Source: Prevotella sp. (lineage in GTDB: Bacteria > Bacillota_I > Bacilli_A > ML615J-28 > CAG-313). Taken from it: 64,000 bases of DNA. Shown one piece after another: positions 17,875 to 26,346 of the stretch. The DNA is taken from positions 41,652 through 105,651 of the forward strand of contig JAMPDF010000004.1 of the NCBI GenBank assembly GCA_023665755.1. Reading direction: 5' to 3'. The translations under genes were made by a program, and so were the position numbers. The notes under the pieces were generated by a model. That model searched no databases. It saw nothing but the letters and a program-made list of their open reading frames with translations, and was not told the origin of the DNA. Position 1 is the stretch's first letter. Every line of letters begins with the position of its first letter.

Positions 17875-19971
17875 TTATTCCTCATGACTTTCAATGGTAT
17901 CTAAATAAAATTGCTCAAGCGTAGTTCCTGATGATTCAATTTCTTCTAATGTTTTTATGCATTGAATCTGTCCTTTTTTGATGATAGCGATTCTTCCACA
18001 AAGCTTTTCTACAATGTCAATCAAATGAGAACTAAAGAAAACAATATTTCCTTCTGCGGCATGTTGTTTCATGCACTCTTTGACTTGATAAATACTTGTT
18101 GGATCAAGACCTGTAAGAGGTTCATCTAAAATCCACACTTTTGGATTGTGAACAAGTGCAGACATAATCGTAATTTTTTGTTTCATTCCATGAGAATAAG
18201 TTTTAATTTTACTATCAATAGAACCTTGTAATTCAAATATTTGAATGTATTTTTCAATCCGAGTATTTCGATCTTCTTCTGATACATTATAAATATCGGC
18301 AATATAATTTATATATTCTCTTCCAGTTAATTTTTCATATAATGCATAGTGGTCAGGTACATAACCAATATTAGATTTTGCATCTACTGGTGAAGTGGCT
18401 ACATCATAACCACAAATTTCAATAGCTCCTTCTGTAATCGGTTGTATACCTACTGTGCTTTTGATAATAGTTGATTTACCTGCTCCATTAGGTCCAAGAA
18501 AACCAAAAATTTCACCTGCATGAACCTCTAAATTGGCATCCTTTACTGCGTATACTTTACTAGTCGCATATTTTTTTGAAAAATGCTTTAACTCCATTTT
18601 TGCTTCAATTGATTCATTCATCTTATTCTCCTTTCCTATACCAGCACACAAGGCAGCATACTCATGTAATCGAATGGCTCTTAATTTCATATGTAATTCA
18701 TAATGACTATCTGCTATTCTAAAGAATTCACCATAAATGAACCACACCCCAAGTCCAAGCGCTACATAAACTAAGAAAAAAACAAGTTGATATAACGGAT
18801 GAAATTCAAGTTCTAATCCCGCTATATGAATAGTCGTACTTAAATTAAATATTTTTTCTGCCCATGTACCCAGTTTATCCGCAACATAATCGCTATTGAT
18901 AAAGAAATAATCAACTGGATGTCCTTTTGCACTAAACACAACATTGAGTACCAACACTAAGAAAAAGTAACCAAAAAACCAAATCATTGACCATTTGAAT
19001 TCCTTTAATGTAGGACGCTTGAATTGTTTTAATGCAACAAGTAAAATTGGCATAAAGAAAGCAATCCAGTGGTTGTACCAAAAATTGAAAATACGCATAC
19101 TAAACAAATTCACACTATCTGGATAGTTTGGCATAAGCATAGCAATCAATGCACCCATTACATTGATAAAATAAGTAAAATAAAATAAGCGCTTGCGTTT
19201 AAAGATTAAGCAAATTGGAATAATGAACATTGCTGTATTGCAAAGATGAAATGGCCATGTCCAAGGTTCCAAAAAGTTTGTATAATTAAAATTAACTAAA
19301 AATCCAACCATTGTTGCTATACTAATAAATATTAAACTAAATCGAATTACTTCTTCTCGTTGATTACGTAGCGTAAAATATAACACAAAAGGCACAATAA
19401 TACCAATGTATATTAATATACGATGTGCAAAACTAATATCCTTTACAACAATAGAAGCTTTTGCCTCACCCAACATAAACTGTGGTAAATAAGATGGTAA
19501 ACATGCGATAAGCAATAATACAAATATACCAAGCATTTGAAAAATATCTTGTGCTCGCGTTTTCATCCCTCTATCTATAATCAAATAATAGATACTTTCT
19601 ATTATACCGATGATTGCCTCTAGCATATATACAATACTCAATAAATGGATTCCTGTTTTACCACACAACAATTGCGAAATAGGTAAGGCTAGTACTAAAT
19701 TGAGAATATGAATAGGTAAACAAGCAAATCTAGCTAAATTTTTAGCCGTCTTAAAATGAAAGAAAGGTCTCATTAATATAATTAAAATAGCCACAAAGTT
19801 AAACCATATCGCAAGTAAGCAAATAATCGTTAACCCTTTATTTGCTAGTGGAGATGTATCTAACCCTACATACCCACCGATTGTTTGTTGATAGCAAAAT
19901 AAACGAAACGTAAATAATGCCATAAAAAAGAAAGGAATAATTCTTTCAAATATTAATTTCCGTGTTTTCAT
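17875..19971 (-). CDS. Fusion of TMEM164/YwaF-like membrane domain with ABC transporter ATPase
   Basis: A single frame of 698 codons joins two proteins. Residues about 1-440 form a multi-spanning membrane region whose centre (FLEPWTWPFHLCNTAMF, then INVMGALIAMLMPNYPD) matches the YwaF/TP0381 (TMEM164) family. Residues about 455-698 are a complete ABC ATPase: GPNGAGKST (Walker A), YSHGMKQK (signature), VWILDEPLTGLD (Walker B) and FSSHL (H-loop). The junction is unusual: the linker GIGKEN is encoded by a perfect ribosome binding site before an internal ATG at 18621, so a separate 248-residue ATPase could also be made. For the fusion start, ATG 19971 with AAGGAG is preferred over a TTG at 19995. 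The permease follows 3 bp later. Confidence 0.8.
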   Translation of the reverse strand: MKTRKLIFERIIPFFFMALFTFRLFCYQQTIGGYVGLDTSPLANKGLTIICLLAIWFNFVAILIILMRPFFHFKTAKNLARFACLPIHILNLVLALPISQLLCGKTGIHLLSIVYMLEAIIGIIESIYYLIIDRGMKTRAQDIFQMLGIFVLLLIACLPSYLPQFMLGEAKASIVVKDISFAHRILIYIGIIVPFVLYFTLRNQREEVIRFSLIFISIATMVGFLVNFNYTNFLEPWTWPFHLCNTAMFIIPICLIFKRKRLFYFTYFINVMGALIAMLMPNYPDSVNLFSMRIFNFWYNHWIAFFMPILLVALKQFKRPTLKEFKWSMIWFFGYFFLVLVLNVVFSAKGHPVDYFFINSDYVADKLGTWAEKIFNLSTTIHIAGLELEFHPLYQLVFFLVYVALGLGVWFIYGEFFRIADSHYELHMKLRAIRLHEYAALCAGIGKENKMNESIEAKMELKHFSKKYATSKVYAVKDANLEVHAGEIFGFLGPNGAGKSTIIKSTVGIQPITEGAIEICGYDVATSPVDAKSNIGYVPDHYALYEKLTGREYINYIADIYNVSEEDRNTRIEKYIQIFELQGSIDSKIKTYSHGMKQKITIMSALVHNPKVWILDEPLTGLDPTSIYQVKECMKQHAAEGNIVFFSSHLIDIVEKLCGRIAIIKKGQIQCIKTLEEIESSGTTLEQFYLDTIESHEE
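18619..18636 (-). promoter_or_regulatory. Internal ribosome binding site and start inside the YwaF-ATPase fusion
   Basis: GGAAAGGAG (18636-18628), 6 bases, then ATG (18621-18619), in frame with the ATPase. The site is translated as part of the linker in the long product. It suggests dual expression, or a recent loss of the stop codon between two formerly separate genes. Confidence 0.65.
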
Positions 19972-20068
19972 AGAAATCTCCTTTTTACTCCTCAATATTT
20001 TACATCAATTTGACATAATTTGCAATACTCTTTCAACTAGGTGGCATAAATTGCTAGGTAAAAGGCAT

Positions 20069-20100
20069 TAAAAAAGACTATTTATGAAATGAAATAGCCT
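20069..20100 (-). terminator. Intrinsic terminator of the four-TM protein gene
   Basis: On the minus strand the stem AGGCTATTT/AAATAGTCT (20100-20092 with 20083-20075) is followed by six T's. Confidence 0.75.
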
Positions 20101-20115
20101 TTATTTTTGTTCATG

Positions 20116-20589
20116 TTATTGTTTTACTTTGTGAAAGAGTAAACTCAATAATACAATATTAATAGCGGATAATAGAATGGCACTCGCACACATTAGAATA
20201 ATGATAGTAGATTGATGTTGAATCAAAGATACAAGCATATATATAACAGCCACACAAAGTGTAACTATTTCCAATACAAATAATGCTATAGCTGACGTTT
20301 TAGGATATATCTTTTTAAAGACCAAATTTTTAGACAATAATAAATATACTAATCCAATGATAAGTACGATACCAAAGGCAATCAAACTAAAAACACCTAT
20401 TACTTTTGCACAACCTTCAGCAATTCCCGCCCCAATTTCTCCAACAGGCTGGTTTGGATCTGGAGTAACGGCTGAGCCAGTAATGAGTCCAATTCCACTA
20501 AATAATAATACAATTGCACCTACTAATAATACTATACTTTTAATAAATAATAAAATACCTGATATTTTTTGTAATTGCTGTTTATCCAT
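20116..20589 (-). CDS. Small four-TM membrane protein of unknown function
   Basis: 157 residues with four hydrophobic segments (about 12-35, 60-85, 95-117 and 125-150) and a Gly/Pro-rich extracellular loop after the first (VTPDPNQPVGEIGAGIAEG). The family is not recognised. AGGAGG precedes the ATG. The gene lies directly downstream of the structured RNA at 20620-20805 and may be read from the same promoter. Confidence 0.65.
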   Translation of the reverse strand: MDKQQLQKISGILLFIKSIVLLVGAIVLLFSGIGLITGSAVTPDPNQPVGEIGAGIAEGCAKVIGVFSLIAFGIVLIIGLVYLLLSKNLVFKKIYPKTSAIALFVLEIVTLCVAVIYMLVSLIQHQSTIIILMCASAILLSAINIVLLSLLFHKVKQ

Positions 20590-20619
20590 ATTTATCCTCC
20601 TGATAAATCGATTTTAAAT

Positions 20620-20805
20620 GAAAACCCAGATGAGTCGTTATCACAGGATGCGCAACCGCATCTAGAATAAGGTGGTAAACTTGAGTCATATATCGGGATT
20701 CCTACATCCAATAGGAGCAAGCTTTCGACACCAATATGACAATCGTTTCCTAAGTTGTTTTGTTCGGGCCGCTAAATAAAAAGTGAAAATGCGAGCTCTC
20801 CAGGC
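20620..20805 (-). ncRNA. Structured small RNA, candidate 6S-like RNA
   Basis: A strong promoter (20812-20840) would start a transcript near 20805. The first bases (GCCUGGAGAG) can pair with CUCAUCUGGGU at the far end (about 20621-20634) to close a long rod, and a perfect hairpin GATGCG-loop-CGCATC (20647-20662) lies on the 3' side. A closed terminal stem, a central open region and a 3'-side mini-hairpin of about 185 nt resemble 6S RNA of Firmicutes. SRP RNA, RNase P RNA and T-box signatures are absent. The alternative is an unrecognised leader of the gene at 20116-20589. No protein reading is apparent. Confidence 0.5.
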
Positions 20806-20811
20806 ACCAAT

Positions 20812-20840
20812 ATTATATCATATCTATATTCCTTTTTCAA
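20812..20840 (-). promoter_or_regulatory. Consensus promoter of the structured RNA
   Basis: TTGAAA (20840-20835), a 17-base spacer and TATAAT (20817-20812). Confidence 0.8.
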
Positions 20841-20971
20841 CCATATGCTTATAATTTTATTTGAAAAAATGTACCAATTCTGCTAACTGAATTAAAAACA
20901 TTGGGATGACCTATTTTTATTTTTTCCAAATTCAGATTTTTTATACCTATTTTTTCCTTTTCTTTATTTAC

Positions 20972-21000
20972 TTGCAAAAAAGGCGTTTTTTCAGTATAAT
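20972..21000 (+). promoter_or_regulatory. Promoter of the TtcA-like gene
   Basis: TTGCAA (20972-20977), a 17-base spacer and TATAAT (20995-21000), 28 bases before the ATG. Confidence 0.75.
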
Positions 21001-21027
21001 AATAAAATCAAAGATGAGAGGAAAAGT

Positions 21028-21882
21028 ATGGAAAAATATCAACAAATTGAACATTCAATTATTACAAAATTTAGACCCACCATCTATCGATTATTTGTTC
21101 GTGCCATTGAAGAATATCAATTGATTCAAGATGGGGATAAAATTGCTGTATGCATATCAGGTGGTAAAGATTCTATGCTGCTTGCTAAGTGTATGGAGGA
21201 ATTTCAAAAACATGGCCCGATTTCATTTGAAGTTATCTATATGTGTATGGATCCTGGTTATAGTCCAAAACATTTAAAACAGTTGTTAACTACCGCAAAT
21301 CTATTGCATATTCCCTTAGATATTTTTCAAACAGATATTTTTCATATTGTCCATGAAATGAAGGATTCACCTTGTTATATATGTGCAAGAATGCGAAGGG
21401 GACACCTATATGCAAACGCCAAAAAAAGGGGATGCAATAAAATTGCTTTAGGTCATCATTTTGATGATGTAATTGAAACCGTATTGATGAGTATGATTTA
21501 TGGAGCAGAATATAAAACAATGATGCCTAAAATCTTGAGTGAAAATTATCCTGGTTTAGAACTTATTCGACCACTCTATTTGGTTAAAGAAGAAAATATA
21601 AAAAAATGGGTTACCTACAATCAATTAGAGTTTTTGCAATGTGCTTGCCGTTTTACAGAAGAAAATCATATGTCAGCACAAGGTTCATCTAAACGTCAAG
21701 AAATCAAAGCACTGATTCAACAACTTCGCGCCAATTATCCTAATAGTGATATCAATATTTTTAGAAGTTTCCATGATGTCAATCTCAATACTTTAATCGG
21801 ATATCATACAGATAAAATGACATACCATTTTTTAGACGACTATCAAGATCGAAAAGAAAAGCAAAAACAAAAAGAAGAGTAA
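21028..21882 (+). CDS. TtcA-like PP-loop ATPase, probable tRNA 2-thiolation enzyme
   Basis: Adenylating PP-loop enzymes of the TtcA group thiolate tRNA bases such as cytidine 32. The PP-loop ISGGKDSM lies at about residue 46-54. A CYICARMRRG segment supplies a CxxC pair, and GHHFDDVIETVLM is the conserved His/Asp block. A third cysteine group, CACRFTEE, lies downstream, giving Cys residues for an Fe-S cluster as in TtcA. The length (284) fits. RBS GAGAGGA is at a normal distance. The exact tRNA position modified cannot be told. Confidence 0.85.
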   Translation: MEKYQQIEHSIITKFRPTIYRLFVRAIEEYQLIQDGDKIAVCISGGKDSMLLAKCMEEFQKHGPISFEVIYMCMDPGYSPKHLKQLLTTANLLHIPLDIFQTDIFHIVHEMKDSPCYICARMRRGHLYANAKKRGCNKIALGHHFDDVIETVLMSMIYGAEYKTMMPKILSENYPGLELIRPLYLVKEENIKKWVTYNQLEFLQCACRFTEENHMSAQGSSKRQEIKALIQQLRANYPNSDINIFRSFHDVNLNTLIGYHTDKMTYHFLDDYQDRKEKQKQKEE

Positions 21883-21927
21883 CTTATTCTATTTAATGTA
21901 TGCGTTTTCATTTTATTATTATTTTAG

Positions 21928-21956
21928 TTGAAAATTTTCTTATCTTTTAGTATAAT
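21928..21956 (+). promoter_or_regulatory. Promoter of the SGNH hydrolase gene
   Basis: TTGAAA (21928-21933), a 17-base spacer and TATAAT (21951-21956). Confidence 0.75.
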
Positions 21957-21991
21957 GAAAAAAGTATGAATTGACTATATGAGGTGACATT

Positions 21992-22609
21992 ATGGAAATA
22001 AAAAAGAAGAGCACTATTTTATTCCTTGGTGATTGTATTACTGGAGCAGATCGTAATCTTGAAGATCCAAATGATTTAGGCCATGGTTATGTGGCACGGA
22101 TCAATGATGCTTTAAAAAATTATCGAATTAAAATTGTAAATCGTGGACTTGATGGAAATCGTACATTACATTTACTTGAACAATACGAAGAAAATGTACT
22201 TCAAGTTCAGCCAGACTTTATTACCATTTATATAGGAATGAATGATGTATGGCACCACTATTCTAGAAATATTGAAACAAGTAATATTGCATTTGAACAA
22301 CAACTGCGAACCCTACTTGAAAAAATCAAACAAGATTTAAATGTGCCAATTTTAATTATTGAACCATTTATTATTGATATTACACCTGAACTAACCAAGA
22401 TGCGTGAAGAGTTATGGCAAAAAGTTGATATTATCCGAAAACTAGCTAGAGAATATGCCTCAGAATATGTTGCATTAGATGGATCATTTGCCAGTGCTTG
22501 TATCAAACATGAACCAACCTTTTATTCCATTGATGGAGTACATCCTACTGAAGAGGGGCACAAATTTATTGCTAGACGTTGGCTTAGAAATGTAATTGTT
22601 GAAGACTAA
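21992..22609 (+). CDS. SGNH/GDSL-family hydrolase with Cys at the nucleophile position
   Basis: 205 residues, cytoplasmic by lack of a signal. The SGNH blocks are present: block I FLGDCITG (residues 11-18), block III YIGMNDVW and block V DGVHPTEEGH (Asp and His). The catalytic Ser of block I is replaced by Cys (codon TGT). Members are esterases, lipases or carbohydrate deacetylases; a Cys nucleophile would be unusual and may change or abolish activity. RBS GAGGTGA precedes the ATG. It is monocistronic with its own promoter and terminator. Confidence 0.85.
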   Translation: MEIKKKSTILFLGDCITGADRNLEDPNDLGHGYVARINDALKNYRIKIVNRGLDGNRTLHLLEQYEENVLQVQPDFITIYIGMNDVWHHYSRNIETSNIAFEQQLRTLLEKIKQDLNVPILIIEPFIIDITPELTKMREELWQKVDIIRKLAREYASEYVALDGSFASACIKHEPTFYSIDGVHPTEEGHKFIARRWLRNVIVED

Positions 22610-22618
22610 CGAAAAGAA

Positions 22619-22662
22619 AAGAAGTTGTACGACTAAACTCGTACAGCTTCTTCTTTTTTTCT
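22619..22662. terminator. Bidirectional terminator overlapping the antiporter stop codon
   Basis: A stem of up to 12 bp with one G-T-type mismatch (22621-22632 with 22639-22650), T-rich on the plus side and A/T-rich on the other. It ends both convergent genes, and the last six antiporter codons lie within the stem. Confidence 0.8.
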
Positions 22663-23898
22663 CTTTACTTCTTGGGGAATTTCTCCCGATTTGGCTAGTG
22701 CTATTTTGGTAATAACAGGTCCAAACAATTCATAAATCAATGTTGCACAAAGCACAATGGTAACAACACTTGTAGCAATACCCATTGTTGCAGAATGACT
22801 ACCAAATTTCTTGGATACCATTTGGGCCATACCAATCGCAACACCTGCTTGTGGAAATAAAGTTAATCCTAGATATTTCACAACATTTTGATCAGCATGA
22901 ACTGCCTTTGCGCCAAAATAAGCACCAAAATATTTTCCTAAACATCTTGCAATTAAATAAACAACGCCTACTACACCAATTTTAGCTAGATTACTCATAT
23001 CTAGTTCTGCACTTGATAAAATAAAGAATAACATAAATAGTGGCGGAGTCCAGCGCTCACATCCATCCATAATGCCCAGCGCTTCTTGGCTAAGATTACA
23101 AAATGTGGCACCAATCATCATACAAAGAAGTAACGATGATAATCCAAATGGCAAATTTAATGTTTCAAATAACTCACAAAGTCCTACTCCTAAAAAGACT
23201 GCTGTAATCATTAAAATAAGACGATTGGCACGAGATTTAAACCATTTTGTAGCAAACGCAAGCATTGCTCCTATGATTGCTCCTATCCCTAATGATACAA
23301 CAATTTCCACAATTGGCCATACTAAAATATTTAATACAGTCAATTGTTCTCCTGTGGCAAATGCCTTGGCAAGAGCAAAAGATAATGAAAAAAACATAAG
23401 ACCAAATGCATCGTCTAATGCAACTACGGGTAAAAGCGTATCTGTAACAGGGCCTCTTGCCTTATATTGACGCACGACCATTAATGTAGCCGCAGGAGCA
23501 GTTGCTGTAGCGATAGCACCTAATACAAGAGAAAGTGCTAAATTTTCATTATTATATGATTTCATACATACAAAGGTAATTACAACAAATACATCTACTA
23601 AAACTAATGCTGCCATACTTTGAGCAAATGTAATTGAAAAAATACTTTTTCCTAGTTTTTTCAAACTTGAAATTTTAAACTCACCACCAATAGAAAAGGC
23701 AATGAAGCCTAAAGCCAAATCCACAATAATAGTGAATGCTTGAATACTATCTTCTGTTAATAGATTAAAACAAGATGGTCCTATCAATAATCCCACTACT
23801 AAGTATCCCGTTACATTTGGCAAATGTAATATCTTCACAATTCTAGTCGACAAAAGTCCCGCAACCAGTGCAATAACAATACTCAATATTGGTGACAT
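22633..23898 (-). CDS. Cation:proton antiporter, CPA2 (KefB/NapA-like) family
   Basis: 421 residues with about 12 membrane segments and no C-terminal RCK domain. Segments such as GYLVVGLLIGPSCF near the start, ATAPAATLMVV and PVVALDDAFGLMFF in the middle (the conserved Asp of the ion site) fit the CPA2 family. It exchanges Na+ or K+ for protons across the membrane. It starts 1 bp after the stop of the PII-like gene, so regulation by that protein is likely (inference). Confidence 0.88.
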   Translation of the reverse strand: MSPILSIVIALVAGLLSTRIVKILHLPNVTGYLVVGLLIGPSCFNLLTEDSIQAFTIIVDLALGFIAFSIGGEFKISSLKKLGKSIFSITFAQSMAALVLVDVFVVITFVCMKSYNNENLALSLVLGAIATATAPAATLMVVRQYKARGPVTDTLLPVVALDDAFGLMFFSLSFALAKAFATGEQLTVLNILVWPIVEIVVSLGIGAIIGAMLAFATKWFKSRANRLILMITAVFLGVGLCELFETLNLPFGLSSLLLCMMIGATFCNLSQEALGIMDGCERWTPPLFMLFFILSSAELDMSNLAKIGVVGVVYLIARCLGKYFGAYFGAKAVHADQNVVKYLGLTLFPQAGVAIGMAQMVSKKFGSHSATMGIATSVVTIVLCATLIYELFGPVITKIALAKSGEIPQEVKRKKEEAVRV

Positions 23899-23899
23899 A

Positions 23900-24232
23900 T
23901 TATTCTATACCTTCTAAGAAGTCAATTGGTAAAGCATACATAAATCCTTTATCTTTGATACCACCAGTTGCCTCATTAATTAAACGGGCAAGTGTCTTTA
24001 CTTCTTCATCTTCTTTGACAACAACAAAAACCATAGGCCTTGGCGAGTGATCATATTCAATGACTTTACTGATACCACCAAACATAGGCACAGGTTCATT
24101 GTGATTATTTAGCAATGCTTTCTTAATGCTTAGTGTTGGCATTACACTACCATGGAAGTTATGATCAGATAATTTTTTCAAAATTTTAGGCATATATTCG
24201 CCTTCCACTAATACTGTAACAAATAATTTCAT
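23900..24232 (-). CDS. PII-like small regulatory protein
   Basis: 110 residues beginning MKLFVTVLVEGEYMPKIL and ending in GGIKDKGFMYALPID, which matches the layout of PII-superfamily trimers (an N-terminal beta strand, a loop, and a last strand like GKIFVLPV). It lacks the classical T-loop Tyr motif, so it belongs to a divergent PII-like branch. Such proteins sense nucleotides and control membrane transporters. It is directly coupled to the cation/proton antiporter gene (1 bp gap). The bound ligand cannot be inferred. Confidence 0.65.
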   Translation of the reverse strand: MKLFVTVLVEGEYMPKILKKLSDHNFHGSVMPTLSIKKALLNNHNEPVPMFGGISKVIEYDHSPRPMVFVVVKEDEEVKTLARLINEATGGIKDKGFMYALPIDFLEGIE

Positions 24233-24260
24233 TAAAATTCCTTCTTTCTTCTAGTTATAT

Positions 24261-24290
24261 ATTATAGCACTTTTTCTCTATATATTGCAA
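24261..24290 (-). promoter_or_regulatory. Promoter of the PII-like/antiporter operon
   Basis: TTGCAA (24290-24285), an 18-base spacer and TATAAT (24266-24261), about 30 bases before the ATG. Confidence 0.7.
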
Positions 24291-24322
24291 GATTTTTAAA
24301 TTAGAAAAGTTTTTACAATAAA

Positions 24323-24367
24323 TAAAAAAACTACCTTAAAATAGTTTCTCCTATTGTTAAAGTAGTT
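24323..24367 (-). terminator. Intrinsic terminator of the lipoprotein at 24393
   Basis: On the minus strand ACTACTTTAA pairs with TTAAGGTAGT (one G-U), followed by seven T's. Confidence 0.75.
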
Positions 24368-24392
24368 TTTTATATTTCATTTATTTACTTAT

Positions 24393-25154
24393 TTATTTTG
24401 TTGCGTTTTGATATGCTCTTTGTGCAACTTTATAATAATCTAATGCATCAGTCAATGTAGCTTGTGATGTAACACCATCAAAAGTCCATGTATTGCCTTC
24501 TTTTACAATTTTGCTTTCTGCTGCATCCATTTTTGTACCAACAAGTGCATCTGATAAATATTGCATATTTTTCTTCCAACCAAGACCACTTCCACCTGCA
24601 GGCCAATAGTTAGCTGCAGTTTTTGTGAAACCACTTGTCTTACCATAGAAATCGAATGTAGCTTCTTTGAATGTAGCATCTGCAACTTTTGCATTTTTTG
24701 CAAGTAATGCTTCAGCATACCATTTTGCATTTTCTTCACTTTCTTGTATATAAGCTGTTAAATCAGCAATTCCTTCTGCGCTATATGTTACAGTATAAGT
24801 TAAATCATCACCTTCACCACTAGCAGTTGAAGTTCCTGTAAATTTCTTATCACCAATCAAAATATATTTAGCAAGTTGAACATGACTGCCATGTGATGTA
24901 TAAAGAATAGTTAAATCTTCTGATACACCTTCACCAGTTACTTGTGCCCATGTAGATGGTAAAAATACTTCTTCAAAAGTAAGCTCAGTTACTCTTTCTT
25001 TTTTAACTTTCATTGTTGCGATGCCTACATAGCCTTTGTTATGAACAAGACCATATCCAACACCTTCTGTTTCCTTGCTCTTCTTACATCCTGTTGCAAA
25101 ACTTAAAGTAAAAAGAAGCACCATTGTCATTAAAATAAAAACTCTTTTTTTCAT
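24393..25154 (-). CDS. Lipoprotein with two related halves, possibly FMN-binding-like
   Basis: 253 residues with lipobox ATGC. The mature part opens with GYGLVHNKGYVGIATMKVKKERVTEL in short blocks, and the C-terminus reads FDGVTSQATLTDALDYYKVA, which resembles the end of the extracellular FMN-binding domain (SGATxTS followed by a helix), but the canonical SGAT is degenerate. It may be a flavin-carrying or flavin-derived surface lipoprotein; this is tentative. It is a single-gene unit with a strong terminator. Confidence 0.6.
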   Translation of the reverse strand: MKKRVFILMTMVLLFTLSFATGCKKSKETEGVGYGLVHNKGYVGIATMKVKKERVTELTFEEVFLPSTWAQVTGEGVSEDLTILYTSHGSHVQLAKYILIGDKKFTGTSTASGEGDDLTYTVTYSAEGIADLTAYIQESEENAKWYAEALLAKNAKVADATFKEATFDFYGKTSGFTKTAANYWPAGGSGLGWKKNMQYLSDALVGTKMDAAESKIVKEGNTWTFDGVTSQATLTDALDYYKVAQRAYQNATK

Positions 25155-25242
25155 CTTTGTTTCTTTTCCTTTCTTTATTGTTTTTATTATATGTAAGTAA
25201 TATTACTTCATACCTATTTTATCTTTGATAAGTTTTTGCCTA

Positions 25243-26346
25243 TCATTTTAGTTGAAATTTCATATATACAGGATTATGATCGCTGTATAAAAAATCAGTA
25301 TCTACGTTGATAATTTCTTCAACCACTATATTATCGGATACAATAAATCCATCTAATACGACTGTATAATTTTCGCCTTTTTGGTAAGGCATATCGGTAC
25401 TTCTACAAGTAGGGATTTGATTGTTTGTTGCAAAAGTATAGTGATTCGTTAAATCATTTTCTTTTAACACATAAACCCAGTCTGGTTTTTCTTGAGTAGT
25501 TTCAAAAAGCCCCACACTATCTGCAATATCATGGTTAAAATCTCCACCACAAATCACATAATTTCCTTTTTGGTATTCTTCATCTAAAAAAGTATTGAGC
25601 GTTTCCCATTGTTTCTTTCGATACACTCCACCCTCATCATATGCAGATAGATGTACATTGACAATGACTAAATCATGATCTGTCTCAGTTGCAATATAAG
25701 TTGCGGAAAAACAGCGGTCTAAATCAAAAAACTTAGTAGGGAAAGCATCACTGATTTCTAAACTATGACGAACAACTTGTTTGACTTGATAACTAGAAAA
25801 TGTTGCTATACCACTATTGACTTGTCCATGAGGATTAAGCAATGGATAAAACAAATAGGCTGAGTGAAAATTAGAAACATGCACATTGGCCATATCGACA
25901 AAAGATTGGCATAACATTTCAAATTGATTCACTTGATAACTTCTACTAGCCGCAGTATCTACTTCTTGAAAAAAACAAAAGTCTGGCTCTAATTCTTGAA
26001 TCACTTGTATAGCACCAGTAGTATTTTGAATGACAGTTTGTTCAGAAGCTGCTCGTGAACCTGTTCCAGATACTTTTTTTCCATTTTTCATCGTACCACT
26101 ATCCATAAAAAAGGAGAAATTATGACTATATGCACCAAACCCAATATTATATGTAGTAATACCATAATGCGTATTTAAAGATACTTGTTCATTTTGATTT
26201 TGCTTGACCGTCTGAGTATAATCTTTTAAATCTTCTATTCGATAATATTGAATGGAAATATATACCACATAAGTAATGAGTAGTAAGATTATACACGCAA
26301 AAAAACCTATAATCAATCGCAATGCAATTTTAAAATTTTTATTCAT
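25243..26346 (-). CDS. Membrane-anchored endonuclease/exonuclease/phosphatase-family hydrolase
   Basis: 367 residues with one N-terminal membrane segment (about 9-31) and an extracellular EEP domain. Visible motifs are FFQEVD (metal-binding Glu), ICGGDFNHD (Asp and Asn) and LYSDHNPVYMKF (catalytic Asp-His). EEP enzymes cut phosphodiester or phosphomonoester bonds in nucleic acids, lipids or inositol phosphates; the substrate is unknown. Its start overlaps the end of hisS by 8 bp, so the two are cotranscribed, an unusual pairing. Confidence 0.85.
   Translation of the reverse strand: MNKNFKIALRLIIGFFACIILLLITYVVYISIQYYRIEDLKDYTQTVKQNQNEQVSLNTHYGITTYNIGFGAYSHNFSFFMDSGTMKNGKKVSGTGSRAASEQTVIQNTTGAIQVIQELEPDFCFFQEVDTAASRSYQVNQFEMLCQSFVDMANVHVSNFHSAYLFYPLLNPHGQVNSGIATFSSYQVKQVVRHSLEISDAFPTKFFDLDRCFSATYIATETDHDLVIVNVHLSAYDEGGVYRKKQWETLNTFLDEEYQKGNYVICGGDFNHDIADSVGLFETTQEKPDWVYVLKENDLTNHYTFATNNQIPTCRSTDMPYQKGENYTVVLDGFIVSDNIVVEEIINVDTDFLYSDHNPVYMKFQLK

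Noticed and set aside
20620..20805. SRP RNA or RNase P RNA reading of the structured RNA
   Set aside because: The SRP GGAAGG...AGCAGCC apical loop and the RNase P GAGGAAAGTCC block are both absent.
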